From assembly GCA_949288855.1 (NCBI GenBank), contig CASELS010000016.1, forward strand, positions 1-51,094: a DNA stretch of 51,094 nucleotides, in the 5' to 3' direction. Positions 32,212 through 40,458 of the stretch are shown here, one piece after another. Each line of letters opens with the position of its first letter. Positions within the stretch are counted from its first letter, which is position 1. This stretch comes from an uncultured Collinsella sp. (GTDB taxonomy: Bacteria; Actinomycetota; Coriobacteriia; Coriobacteriales; Coriobacteriaceae). The position numbers were made by a program, and so were the translations under genes. The notes beneath the pieces are model-generated. The model did not search any database. It saw only the letters and a program-made list of their open reading frames with translations, and was not told the DNA's origin.

Positions 32212-33606
32212 TCACGCTGCGTGCGGCAGGTCTTTCGTCTTGGGGAGCGGTGTGTTGTCGGCGAGAATCTCATCCAGCTCGGCGTCAAGCTCGCTCATAT
32301 GCCTTACCTGCGGGTTCTCAACCAGATGCCCCTGCGCCATAACGTAGAGCGGCTGCCGCAGATGCGCGAGGTCCTTGAGCGGGTTTTCTCGCGTGACGAG
32401 GATATCTGCCGAGAGCCCCTCCGCAATGCGCCCGCAGACGTCGTCAAGTCCGAGGATCTGCGCGTTGATGGCGGTGGCGGTATGCAGGGCAAAGGCGGGT
32501 GAGACCTCAGCATACTTGGCAAAGTATGCCACCTCGCGCCACATGTCGTAGTGTGTGACGTACGGGCAGCTCGAGTCGGTGCCGAGCCCCACGGTGATGC
32601 CGAGCTCGAGTGCGCGACGCGCCCCCTCGACAATGCCCGCGCAGACGATGTCGCCGTTCACCTTTTGTACGTCGCTCGAGTGCGTCTTCTCGGCAGGAAG
32701 CTTCACAAACGGCAGTGCAGGTGAAATGGTGCAGGTAAGCGTGGGTGCACGGCCCGCGAGCTGCTTGCCCGAGCCGCTCTGAAAGAGCTCCTCGATCTGA
32801 GGTGTCATGGGTGCGCCGTGTTCGATGGTGTCGACGCCGCCCTCAAGCGCGGCAAGCACGCCGTCGGTACTCTCCACGTGTGCCATGACGGGAAGCCCCG
32901 CCTCGTGGCTCGCCGCGCAGGCTGCCTCGATCATGGCGGGTGGCATACGGAGCACGCCCGGCTCGCCGACCTTCTCGGCATCAAAGACGCCGCCGGTGAT
33001 GAAGAGCTTGATGACGTCCGCCCCCGCCTGGGCAAGCGTGCGCACGGCGCGGACGGCGTCCTCGGGCGTCTCACATACCTTGGCAAAAAGACCGGCGCCG
33101 TGTCCGCCGGGGACGGTGATGCCGGTGCCGGGCGCCACCACGCGCGGTCCCGTGAAGCGACCGGCGCGGATTTGGTCGCGGCACCAGATGTCGCCAAGCG
33201 CGGGGTCGCCCGCGCCGCGTACGGTCGTGACGCCGCTTGCGAGCTGCGTTACGACGGCGGACTTGATGAGCTTGTGGATGAGGGTGCGGCCCAAGGGGTT
33301 TGACTGGGCGAGCTTGATAAGCGCGCTCGCGTTGCCCGAGCTCACCGGGGTTCCGCTTCCAATAAAGTGCGCGTGTAGGTTGATGAGCCCCGGCATAAGG
33401 TAGGCGCCCGCAAGGTTGATAATGCGCGCACCGGGGGCGAGGCGTTTGGCGTGCGCATAGGCATCACCGCCAACCGGCGCCTCGGCAATATGCGCGATTG
33501 TGCCGTCGCGCACGATAACAATGCTGTCCGAACGAGGCTGCATGTCCGCCGTACCGTCCAGAATGGTTGCGTTGATGAACGCGAGGTCACGCTTCTCTGG
33601 CTTCAT
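32212..33606 (-). CDS. Amidohydrolase-superfamily metalloenzyme
   Basis: The 464-residue protein has the superfamily pattern: metal ligands in NLHAHF (about 77-82), the Lys likely to be carboxylated in ADVIKLFITGG, His in VMAHVES and TIEHGAP, and Asp in GLGTDSS. It opens with the small beta-sandwich domain (NATILDGTADMQPRSD) and closes with ADILVTRENPL, as in imidazolonepropionase and Xaa-Pro dipeptidase-like members. No signal peptide is seen. Substrate is not predictable from the sequence; family members act on cyclic amides or dipeptides. The RBS is AAAGGCG before the ATG. It may share a transcript with the downstream LLHSYHYA membrane protein (97-nt gap). Confidence 0.85.
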   Translation of the reverse strand: MKPEKRDLAFINATILDGTADMQPRSDSIVIVRDGTIAHIAEAPVGGDAYAHAKRLAPGARIINLAGAYLMPGLINLHAHFIGSGTPVSSGNASALIKLAQSNPLGRTLIHKLIKSAVVTQLASGVTTVRGAGDPALGDIWCRDQIRAGRFTGPRVVAPGTGITVPGGHGAGLFAKVCETPEDAVRAVRTLAQAGADVIKLFITGGVFDAEKVGEPGVLRMPPAMIEAACAASHEAGLPVMAHVESTDGVLAALEGGVDTIEHGAPMTPQIEELFQSGSGKQLAGRAPTLTCTISPALPFVKLPAEKTHSSDVQKVNGDIVCAGIVEGARRALELGITVGLGTDSSCPYVTHYDMWREVAYFAKYAEVSPAFALHTATAINAQILGLDDVCGRIAEGLSADILVTRENPLKDLAHLRQPLYVMAQGHLVENPQVRHMSELDAELDEILADNTPLPKTKDLPHAA

Positions 33607-33754
33607 GGGTGCGCCTTTCGCCGTGGTTGCGATGCTCTAAGCATACGCTCCTAGCACGCGCATGCGCCTGTCAATTGCGCTTGCCGGCAGCGAATGTACC
33701 GCGCCGGGGTGTCCTTGGGTATCATGGACAAAGCTATGGGGATAAGGAGCGGCC

Positions 33755-34210
33755 GTGCAAGAAGAACGCCTCACCGAAGACTTGGTAAACCGCCTGCTCG
33801 AGGCGGCGACTCCCGAGGCGTTTCTTGCCGAGGACGATGCTGTTATCGACCGCTCGCTCGCCGATTATCTGAACGAGCTCCTTGCGGACCGGAAGGCGCG
33901 TTTTGATGCGAAGTTCAACCGGTCGCGGCTGGCCGCCGATTCTGGCGTGAACAGCACCTTTGTATACGATATCTTTGACGGCAAGAGCATGCCGGGCCGC
34001 GATAACGCCATCATGCTCGCCTTTGGCCTGCGCTGCGATGTGCGTGAGACGCAGCGCTTGCTCAGGCTCGCAGGCGTCTCTGAGTTGTGGCCCAAGCGCC
34101 GGCGCGACGCCATCATCCTCTGGTGTGTGAAACACGGTATGACGCGCGTGGCCTGCGATGATGAGCTGTATCGTTTGGGCGAGCGCCCGCTGTTTGACCC
34201 TAAGGCATAA
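33755..34210 (+). CDS. XRE-like helix-turn-helix protein next to a kinase-like gene
   Basis: The 151-residue protein starts with GTG after AAGGAG. Residues about 45-110 form a Cro/C1-type fold: FNRSRLAADSGVNSTFVYDIFDGKSMPGRDNAIML shows the helix-turn-helix, with markers SRLAADSGV and YDIFDGK. The helix ends in RLLRLAGVSELWPKRRRDAI. It lacks a ligand domain. The stop lies 9 nt before the kinase-like gene, so they form one unit; pairs of this kind occur in other Gram-positive genomes, and a regulatory link between kinase and HTH protein is the natural inference. Confidence 0.75.
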   Translation: MQEERLTEDLVNRLLEAATPEAFLAEDDAVIDRSLADYLNELLADRKARFDAKFNRSRLAADSGVNSTFVYDIFDGKSMPGRDNAIMLAFGLRCDVRETQRLLRLAGVSELWPKRRRDAIILWCVKHGMTRVACDDELYRLGERPLFDPKA

Positions 34211-34219
34211 GGAGGCGCG

Positions 34220-35959
34220 ATGGACGAGCGTGCGGTGCGACAGGCTATGAGCATCGATGATGCGTACGTGGTCGAGCGACGCCTGGCCAAAGGCTCGGAC
34301 GGTGTGACAGAGCTCGTGAGCATAGACGGCGCCGGCCCGTTCGTGCGTCGGCGCATACCCATCGCTCGTGCGCGTCGTGCGGTTTGGGCGGCGCTCGCAG
34401 ACTGCCAAGATCCACGCCTGCCGCATGTTCGGACGAGCTATGAGCTGCCAGACGAGTACGTGGTGGTGCTCGACTACGCAGAGGGCGAGACCCTCGCCGA
34501 TCTGGTCGCGCACGAGGGCGCCTTATCCTGTTCCCAGGTGTGCGACCTTGCTGCCGATCTTTGCGGGGCACTTTCCGTGCTGCATGCGCACGGCCTGGTG
34601 CACCGTGACGTGGCGCCCGCGAATATCGTTGTGGGCGAGAGCGGCGTTCGCCTCATCGATTTTGGCAATGCGTGCCTGCCTGCGCAGGAGCAGGAGGAAG
34701 AGAACCCGCGGGGAACGTGGGGCTTTGCTGCGCCCGAGCAGCACGGCTTCACGCAGGTGGACGCCCGTGCCGATCTGTATGCGGCGGGCCGCGTTGCCGC
34801 GTTCGCGCTTACCGGGGCATTGCCCGAGGGCAACACCCAGCGCGAGCTCCGCGACCACGTGGCGCACCTGCCTGAGGCGGTTCGCACCGTTATCGAGCGT
34901 GCTTGCGCCTTTGAGCCGAGTGCGCGCTATCAATCTGCCGAGGAACTCGCCCGTGCGTTTAGCGCCGCATGTGCAGGTGAGGCCGTGCCTGCGGAGGATG
35001 CCGCGAACTCCGGCGCGCCCACTAAAGGCGCTGCGCCCGCAGGCGTTGCGGCCGCAACACCCCAAGGGGCTGCTGAGGTCCCGCCAACAACATGGCCGCA
35101 ACATTCTGTACAGGCGGCTCCTTCTGCGGGACGGCGCTGGTCTGCTAAGCGCATCGTTGGCGTGTGCGCGATTGCCCTCGTTGTGGTGGTTGCGATCGCC
35201 GCCGTCGCCATGAACATGAATCAAACTCAGGCGAATCTCATCCCGCCTGAGGGCCTTGAGAAAGATGAGCAGGTGGACGCAGATGTCCCTGCGGTTGGCG
35301 ATGCCCCTGCGGCAACCGACGACTCTGCTGCTACCGGCGTGACAGCGGGTATCTCAACCGATGACATCGCCCGTGCGCATGCGGCGCTCAAGTTCGTCGA
35401 GACCGGTTGGTCCATCGATGCGAACGGTTACATCAGCTACGCCTTCGCCCTCGAAAACACGAGCGACGACCTGCTTGTTGACTTTCCTGTGGTGACTATA
35501 ACGGGATACGACGATGCGGGTTCGGTAGTCTCATCCGACACCATGACGCTCGCCGCGCTCTATCCCGGGCAGACGCAGTACTGCGCGAGTATTGCCGGCA
35601 ATGGGGCAGGTGCGGCTTCGGTCGAGTTCAGCATCGGAATGCCCGCTGATTGGGGTGTCAGACGCACCACGGGGAGCGCGAGCACCTACGAGGTCACCGA
35701 CGCTATCCTCGTAAGCGACAGGTTTGATGGCTCGGCTGCCACGGGCAAGGTACGGCTTGCCGTCGCGGGCGATGATATGAAGACCGCTATGGGAAACATC
35801 GCCCTGACCGCTCTTGTGCGGGACGACGCGGGTTCCATCGTGGCAAGTGGCGAGACGTACATCGACATGATTCCCGAGGGCTCAACGGCATCCTTTGAGA
35901 TTCCGCTCTTCACTCCGGCCGCCTCTGGAACGCTCGAGGTCCATGCTCGAACGTGGTAG
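34220..35959 (+). CDS. Membrane-anchored Ser/Thr protein kinase-like protein
   Basis: A 579-residue protein with a cytoplasmic kinase domain (about 15-250), an Ala/Pro linker, one membrane span (about 311-331) and an external domain of ~230 residues rich in Asp/Ser/Thr. Kinase motifs present: VHRDVAPANIV with catalytic Asp130 and Asn135, IDFG (146-149), and the APEQ segment. The glycine-rich loop is poor (AKGSDGV), and the usual VAIK lysine is replaced by an Arg-rich FVRRRIP, so activity is doubtful or atypical. The outside region resembles neither PASTA nor a known sensor; it repeats beta-rich motifs (ENTSDDLLVDFPVVTITGYDD class). AAGGAGG fixes the ATG. Confidence 0.82.
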   Translation: MDERAVRQAMSIDDAYVVERRLAKGSDGVTELVSIDGAGPFVRRRIPIARARRAVWAALADCQDPRLPHVRTSYELPDEYVVVLDYAEGETLADLVAHEGALSCSQVCDLAADLCGALSVLHAHGLVHRDVAPANIVVGESGVRLIDFGNACLPAQEQEEENPRGTWGFAAPEQHGFTQVDARADLYAAGRVAAFALTGALPEGNTQRELRDHVAHLPEAVRTVIERACAFEPSARYQSAEELARAFSAACAGEAVPAEDAANSGAPTKGAAPAGVAAATPQGAAEVPPTTWPQHSVQAAPSAGRRWSAKRIVGVCAIALVVVVAIAAVAMNMNQTQANLIPPEGLEKDEQVDADVPAVGDAPAATDDSAATGVTAGISTDDIARAHAALKFVETGWSIDANGYISYAFALENTSDDLLVDFPVVTITGYDDAGSVVSSDTMTLAALYPGQTQYCASIAGNGAGAASVEFSIGMPADWGVRRTTGSASTYEVTDAILVSDRFDGSAATGKVRLAVAGDDMKTAMGNIALTALVRDDAGSIVASGETYIDMIPEGSTASFEIPLFTPAASGTLEVHARTW

Positions 35960-36002
35960 GACCGACGTGTGCCGCCGAGCAGAGGGACGAACGCACCTGA
36001 CG

Positions 36003-36206
36003 TTATAAGGGGACAGGAGGGACCTCTCCTCTTTCCGCCATATCTACGAGAACGTCTTCCACAAGGTCAACAAGCCCGTGCAGTGCCCCCTCCTGCCGGT
36101 CGTCAACACAGGAGAGAGACGGAAACTCTGCGACGGTAGCGATGAAGCTGGAATCCTCCTCCGACCAGAACACGCGATAGGTATATTCATTCGCTTTACG
36201 AGCCAT
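36003..36206 (-). CDS. HicB-like protein, orphan
   Basis: The 67-residue protein has the HicB-type ribonuclease-H-like fold signature YRVFWSEEDSSFIATVAEFP with the expected Gly/Ser-rich turn replaced by SLSCVDDRQEG, then a helix ALHGLVDLVEDVLVDMAERGE and a final PPVPL. It lacks the C-terminal DNA-binding domain of longer HicB antitoxins and has no HicA toxin beside it. It may be a stand-alone member or a relic of a lost pair. GGAGGACAAGCG precedes the ATG. Confidence 0.7.
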   Translation of the reverse strand: MARKANEYTYRVFWSEEDSSFIATVAEFPSLSCVDDRQEGALHGLVDLVEDVLVDMAERGEVPPVPL

Positions 36207-36225
36207 CGCTTGTCCTCCTTCACGG

Positions 36226-36356
36226 CGGCAGCAATCTACTCAATCTGATACCCAGCAATTCAGTTGGCAGCTGAAGAATCCGTGCTGCCGATTCGCGAAA
36301 ATCGCAACGACCTTCTCGAAAGGATGCGCGCGAGCGCATCAAACCCATCGAGAAGG
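36226..36356 (+). other. Structured intergenic region ahead of the MerR gene
   Basis: CGGCAGCA (36226-36233) pairs with TGCTGCCG (36283-36290), enclosing a TTCAG/CTGAA stem; GCGA-AAA-TCGC follows near 36295-36306. A nested hairpin comes next: CCTTCTCGA (36311-36319) / TCGAGAAGG (36348-36356) outside GATGCGC (36323-36329) / GCGCATC (36334-36340), capped by a GCGA tetraloop of the GNRA class. A last stem CCGCCCGG (36446-36453) / CCGGGCGG (36457-36464) lies just before the ribosome site. It could be an untranslated leader or an independent small RNA. Confidence 0.6.
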
Positions 36357-36492
36357 GATGACGATGAGCGATTGGAATGCAGCTATGGGACGCGAACGCA
36401 AACGCTGCGACAACGCGGCAGAGGGCGCCTTGCGCCGTATTCTTGCCGCCCGGTTACCGGGCGGTACAGGATGGGGTGGGAAGGAGGTGCCC

Positions 36493-37374
36493 ATGTGGCA
36501 ACGGTCTGAGGTCGAGCGCCTCACGGGCTTGTCGCGCCATGCGATTCAAGACCTGTGCAATCAAAACACGAGCCGTGACGGTCTGGGGTTTTGGGTCCCC
36601 GCGGTGTCCAAGCCGGGCTACGCGCGCTACGACGAGGGCGACCTCCTCGCGTTCTACCTGGTGCGGCAGCTTACCCGTGCCGGTTTTACGCTGGCAGAGG
36701 TGGAGCCGGTGGTGTTTGGCATGCTCGAGGACGATGAGTCGTTCGAGCGCGCGCTAGAGAGCAAAGAACGCCGGCTTGTTGCGCAGCGCGATGCAGTGGA
36801 GGCCAAGCTCGCGGCTCTTGAGCTTCTGGAGGACGCGGTGCCGAGTGCACCCGAGAATCGCCTCTACACCATCATGGGCGAGGCGCTCAGCTCATGCGCG
36901 GATGCAGCGATTGATGTGGCCACAGAGAAAACTTCGCTCGAAAGCCAAGATGCCGAGCTCTTGCGGCAGAGGCTGCTTGGCGCAGTGTTCGAGATGCTCC
37001 ACGTCATCAAGGGGGACCTTCCCTGTTTTTGGCGGCGGTCGAGCGCGCCTCATCGCGATCATGGCGAGAAGTGTGGTCTAGAGCATGTCGTGCACGCCCT
37101 GAATGACCTTCAGCAGGCGGGTGTTCGCCCTGCAGCTCGTCCCTCGCGCGCCTTTGTCGTTGCAACGGCCCAGCGTCTAGCGGGCATCGCCTCCACAGGG
37201 CGTTCCGGGCTCGGCGGAGATCATCTTCAACCGCGAGCCAAGGCTGCCGTGTACTCACTCGAAGCGTTTTGCGCTGCGCCCGAGACCGGCGTGCCCATCG
37301 AGCTCGTCTTTGGCAACGGATCGTACGGCTTTCTTGCGCAAGCGACGCGCGCTTGCGCTGCAGAAATCGACTAG
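36493..37374 (+). CDS. MerR-family transcriptional regulator
   Basis: The N-terminus has a MerR-type winged helix: MWQRSEVERLTGLSRHAIQDL, then the wing-like GFWVPAVSKPGYARYDEGDLLAFYLV, and the helix VRQLTRAGFTLAEVEPVV. A dimerisation coiled coil and a ~170-residue C-terminal domain follow; I do not recognise the latter. The ATG at 36493 has a strong AAGGAGGTG site; an in-frame start at 36364, also with a purine-rich site (AGAAGGG), would add 43 residues unlike MerR proteins, so the shorter form (293 residues) is preferred. The 36.4-kb region is co-directional with a membrane protein starting 16 nt after its stop, which is its likely target. Confidence 0.78.
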   Translation: MWQRSEVERLTGLSRHAIQDLCNQNTSRDGLGFWVPAVSKPGYARYDEGDLLAFYLVRQLTRAGFTLAEVEPVVFGMLEDDESFERALESKERRLVAQRDAVEAKLAALELLEDAVPSAPENRLYTIMGEALSSCADAAIDVATEKTSLESQDAELLRQRLLGAVFEMLHVIKGDLPCFWRRSSAPHRDHGEKCGLEHVVHALNDLQQAGVRPAARPSRAFVVATAQRLAGIASTGRSGLGGDHLQPRAKAAVYSLEAFCAAPETGVPIELVFGNGSYGFLAQATRACAAEID

Positions 37375-37390
37375 GGAAAGGATGCAAGAA

Positions 37391-37930
37391 ATGGACCAAC
37401 ACCAAGAAGTGTCCTCGGCAAAGGTGATGCTCATATTGAGAATCGCCATGGTCGCTTTGGCGGCTCTGCTGGTCGGCTGTTTCTTCCTGCCGTGGGGCTC
37501 TGCAATCGCGGAGTTTCGTGATGCCGCCGCGCAGATGCCTGAGGCGTGGTTCTACGAGCCTGCCGGCCTTACCGCTGCCGACGCCGTCGACCTGTCGCTT
37601 ATGGAATACGCGGCTTCCTATCAGACGCTCGAGGCGGCGCTTCGCGACGTGTACGTTTCGATCATGTATGCCGCGGTCGCGCTGCCTGCCGTTGCGCTGC
37701 TGTTTGCAGCACTGGGCAAGCCCGTTCCTGCATCGATATTCGCCATGCTGACGCTCGCAGTCACAGAGCTTCTGCATTGGGATTTTACCGATCGAGGTGT
37801 GTTGCCCAACGCATCGCACGATTGGGGCGTCGCACCGACGGTCTATATGGGTGCGGCAATCGTGCTTATTGCGCTGGGCATCGCCTCGGCAGTACTCAAA
37901 CATCGTGTGAAGAAGGCAAAGGCAGCATAA
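37391..37930 (+). CDS. Four-helix membrane protein downstream of MerR
   Basis: From the ATG at 37391 (the ATG at 37382 lies too close to AAAGG) the product has 179 residues. Four hydrophobic segments are visible (about residues 10-33, 85-107, 112-128 and 147-168). No family is recognised. The short gap to the MerR gene and the following lipoprotein gene (22 nt) suggest one transcript: MerR - membrane protein - lipoprotein. Confidence 0.6.
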   Translation: MDQHQEVSSAKVMLILRIAMVALAALLVGCFFLPWGSAIAEFRDAAAQMPEAWFYEPAGLTAADAVDLSLMEYAASYQTLEAALRDVYVSIMYAAVALPAVALLFAALGKPVPASIFAMLTLAVTELLHWDFTDRGVLPNASHDWGVAPTVYMGAAIVLIALGIASAVLKHRVKKAKAA

Positions 37931-37952
37931 GGCTGCGGGGTAAGGAGGAAAC

Positions 37953-38831
37953 ATGAGGTCAATGTGGGCAAAGGTTCTGTGTGTGGCACTGGCAGGGTGT
38001 ATTGGTCTGGCTGGATGTTCTTCAGGAGGTGGAGCAGGCTCAGCGCCAAAAGGTGAGAGTACTGGTCAGGCGGTCACGCATCAGCCGGTAGAGGTCAAGG
38101 CGTCCCCCGATAAGTACACGTGGTACATCAAGGATTACGTTGGGATGAATGCCGCTTCGGTTGGTTATACCGCTCTGGACGGGTCCCGTCGCGATGCATA
38201 CGGAGCTGGCAACATCAAAATCGTCTATCTCACTGAGGACGGAACCTACTTGGACTACGACCTGAAGTCAGAAGAGGAGGATGGCTCCGAGACGGATGCC
38301 GAGGCCATGCTCAAGGACTATATGGTCACAGCTCAGAACATTGCTCCCAACTCTGAGATGAAGTACACATTTATGCTTGATGAGAACGGCGAGGAGTACG
38401 ATGCCCTTGTTGACGGGCAGAGCTACGACGAGATTGTTCTTGCGGTAGCGCCGGTTGGTGGCAGGGGTTCCTCTGTGCAGCCGACTGAAATACAGGCAGC
38501 TCCCGACAAGTACACCCGTTACGTGAAGGATTATGTTGGTCGCAATCTTGCCACCTGCGGCTACCTCTCGCTTGGGGGAACGTATAACGATCACTACGGA
38601 CAGGGCTATATCCAGTTCGATATCACTGCAGATGATGGGTCATATGTCGACATTAATGACGAGGCATCGCTGAGAAGCTATAAAGTGACCGGTCAGAGCG
38701 TCGCGCCCAACAGCGAGATATCGTTTACGTTCATGACTGACCCCACAACGGGCGAAGAGTACAGCAACCTCGTGGAATCCCAGAGTGTGGAGTCCATCAA
38801 CCTCACCGTAACGAAGGTTGAGGAAGGCTAG
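37953..38831 (+). CDS. Lipoprotein with two tandem copies of an unrecognised domain
   Basis: The signal peptide ends in a lipobox LAGC (Cys22; a second LAGC at 13-16 is upstream). The 292-residue protein then has two ~110-residue repeats: each begins with APDKYTxY(I/V)KDYVGxN, has YGxGxI and a T(E/A)DG(T/S)Y(L/V)D turn, then NSE(M/I), and a terminal GEEY..LV.GQS-like strand. The repeats begin near residues 50 and 182. Family and ligand are unknown; such duplicated external lipoproteins often bind surface components. GTAAGGAGG precedes the ATG. It converges with a small HTH gene after 10 nt. Confidence 0.75.
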   Translation: MRSMWAKVLCVALAGCIGLAGCSSGGGAGSAPKGESTGQAVTHQPVEVKASPDKYTWYIKDYVGMNAASVGYTALDGSRRDAYGAGNIKIVYLTEDGTYLDYDLKSEEEDGSETDAEAMLKDYMVTAQNIAPNSEMKYTFMLDENGEEYDALVDGQSYDEIVLAVAPVGGRGSSVQPTEIQAAPDKYTRYVKDYVGRNLATCGYLSLGGTYNDHYGQGYIQFDITADDGSYVDINDEASLRSYKVTGQSVAPNSEISFTFMTDPTTGEEYSNLVESQSVESINLTVTKVEEG

Positions 38832-38841
38832 GCGAGCGCCG

Positions 38842-39057
38842 CTAGAAATCGATGAGGTCGCGCACCTTCACGTCGAGTGCCTGTGCGATGCGAATCAAAA
38901 CGTCGATGCCAACATCAGCCGTTCCCGTCTCGATCTTCCAGAGATAGGAACGGCTGGTTCCGGTCATAAGGGCGAGCTGGCGCTGCGAGATGCCACGCTC
39001 GGCTCGCTTCGACCGTATACGAGAGCCCAAGGCCCGCTTGTCGTGCACGTTATCCAT
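38842..39057 (-). CDS. Small XRE-family transcriptional regulator
   Basis: A 71-residue protein consisting of a single Cro/C1-type HTH: LGSRIRSKRAERGISQRQLALMTGTS, then YLWKIETGTADVGIDVLIRIAQALDV (motif markers ERGISQRQLA and WKIETG). Its short length, lack of another domain, and position divergent from a lipoprotein gene suggest local repression; an inverted repeat in the gap could be the operator. The neighbouring lipoprotein (37953-38831) converges on it. Confidence 0.88.
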   Translation of the reverse strand: MDNVHDKRALGSRIRSKRAERGISQRQLALMTGTSRSYLWKIETGTADVGIDVLIRIAQALDVKVRDLIDF

Positions 39058-39076
39058 TTCTCTAGCGTACGTGCGG

Positions 39077-39108
39077 TATGATGCAAAGTGGCTCTCTAAA
39101 GAGAGTCA
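39077..39108. promoter_or_regulatory. Promoter -10 and candidate operator for the 39134 gene
   Basis: TATGAT at 39077-39082 can be a -10. Just after it CTCTCT (39092-39097), AA, AGAGAG (39100-39105) form an inverted repeat, extended by TGG/TCA to 9 bp per arm (39089-39108). Its position between the XRE gene and the lipoprotein gene fits an XRE binding site. Confidence 0.5.
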
Positions 39109-39133
39109 TCTGGTTGAACCCTAAGGAGATAGA

Positions 39134-40423
39134 GTGAGAAAAGTACGGGCATTATTCTTGGCTTTGACAAGTGTGGCACTAACGCTTTCTCTGGTTGGCT
39201 GTAGCTCTCAGGGCGAACCAGATGAGGTGACGATACAAACTGCTGATAATGCTTTAACGGTTTCGCTCGAAGTCGAATGCAGGTCTAACCTATTTTTCAG
39301 TCGCTATGACATCGCATTTTATGTAGACGAGGAACTCCAAGAGGTCATAGACCATGGCGCGACCAAACAGTATGAAATTGACTTGTCTGAAGGTGACCAT
39401 GTGCTGAGGTTCGCCAAAGAAGACGATGACGGGGTCGACGGAAGTGCCGAAATAACAGTTGATGACAATATGGCTCTCAAGTGCGTTCTGGAATGCACCT
39501 CATCTCAAGTAGAGGTGCAGATGGTGCAATCTGTCTCCCCACCGATTGCATCAGACGAGGTTGTTTCAATGAGCCGCGATGATGTTCGAGAGGCATTTGA
39601 GCAGGCTGGATTCACTGAGATTCGTGAGGAAGAGTTAAGAGATCTTACTCCCGATCAGGCCGACCATAACTGGTTTGTCGGGTCAGTTTCAATCGATGGC
39701 GATGATTCTTTTGACAAGGAAAGCTCCTTCCTTGCTGATGATGAAGTGTTGATCTCTTACCATGTTCTTGGTGATATAAATCCCCCTGCATCCGCCTCAG
39801 AACTAGTCGGCCAGGATTATGAGAAAGTTGCCGAGCAGTTCGCTAGTGCTGGATTTAGCAATGTAAAGACAGAGCCGGCAGTATCCACGGGTGCGGTAGG
39901 AACGGTCAGTCAGGTGACCATCGGGGGCTTTTTCGGTTCTTCAGATTTTGCGCGCGGTGATTCTTTCCTCTTTGATGATCAGGTGACCATTCGGTACTAC
40001 GAAGAGGGCCCCGATGTGGAGACTCCCGATACAAATTCGAATGCTGAAGTGGAAGAGGTGCTCACCGCTGACTCCTCTCCCGATCTAGCCAGCCTCCTCT
40101 CTTCGGGTGAAACCAACGCCTTTTGGTTCAGTTCAAGCTATCGCGGAAGAACGATTCAGTTTGATGGACATGTCGCGAGCTTAATGAACCATGAGAATTA
40201 CTCTACCCGTTGGGATGTCTTGATTCTCGCGGGTAATAACGGAGCAAGCCCATCTGTAGGGCCCAATTTCAAGTTGGTCAATGTCAGCTTCTATGACATG
40301 AACGTAACTAACGCAGATACATTACGCGAGGGACAAAACATAACGGTCACCGCTGTCGTAGGAGATTACGATTCCGCGACAGATTGGTTAGAGCTCGATC
40401 CTGTTTCGATTTCGATTAGATAG
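39134..40423 (+). CDS. Lipoprotein with PASTA-like repeats, unrecognised C-terminal domain
   Basis: GTG start after AAGGAGAT. The 429-residue protein has a signal peptide with lipobox LVGC (Cys23), a ~110-residue beta-rich domain, then two repeats of PASTA-like character (REAFEQAGFTEIREEE and VAEQFASAGFSNVKTEPA, each followed by a V/I-rich strand), and a C-terminal domain of ~110 residues (FDGHVASLMNHENY, then GQNITVTAVVGDYDSATDWL). The C-terminal part resembles DUF4839-type domains, which I state with low certainty. Base composition is clearly lower in GC than the surroundings, suggesting transfer. It is followed after 35 nt by the zinc-ribbon gene. Confidence 0.68.
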   Translation: MRKVRALFLALTSVALTLSLVGCSSQGEPDEVTIQTADNALTVSLEVECRSNLFFSRYDIAFYVDEELQEVIDHGATKQYEIDLSEGDHVLRFAKEDDDGVDGSAEITVDDNMALKCVLECTSSQVEVQMVQSVSPPIASDEVVSMSRDDVREAFEQAGFTEIREEELRDLTPDQADHNWFVGSVSIDGDDSFDKESSFLADDEVLISYHVLGDINPPASASELVGQDYEKVAEQFASAGFSNVKTEPAVSTGAVGTVSQVTIGGFFGSSDFARGDSFLFDDQVTIRYYEEGPDVETPDTNSNAEVEEVLTADSSPDLASLLSSGETNAFWFSSSYRGRTIQFDGHVASLMNHENYSTRWDVLILAGNNGASPSVGPNFKLVNVSFYDMNVTNADTLREGQNITVTAVVGDYDSATDWLELDPVSISIR

Positions 40424-40458
40424 CAGAAAAACTCCTCTCAATCGATTGGAAGCCCCTA

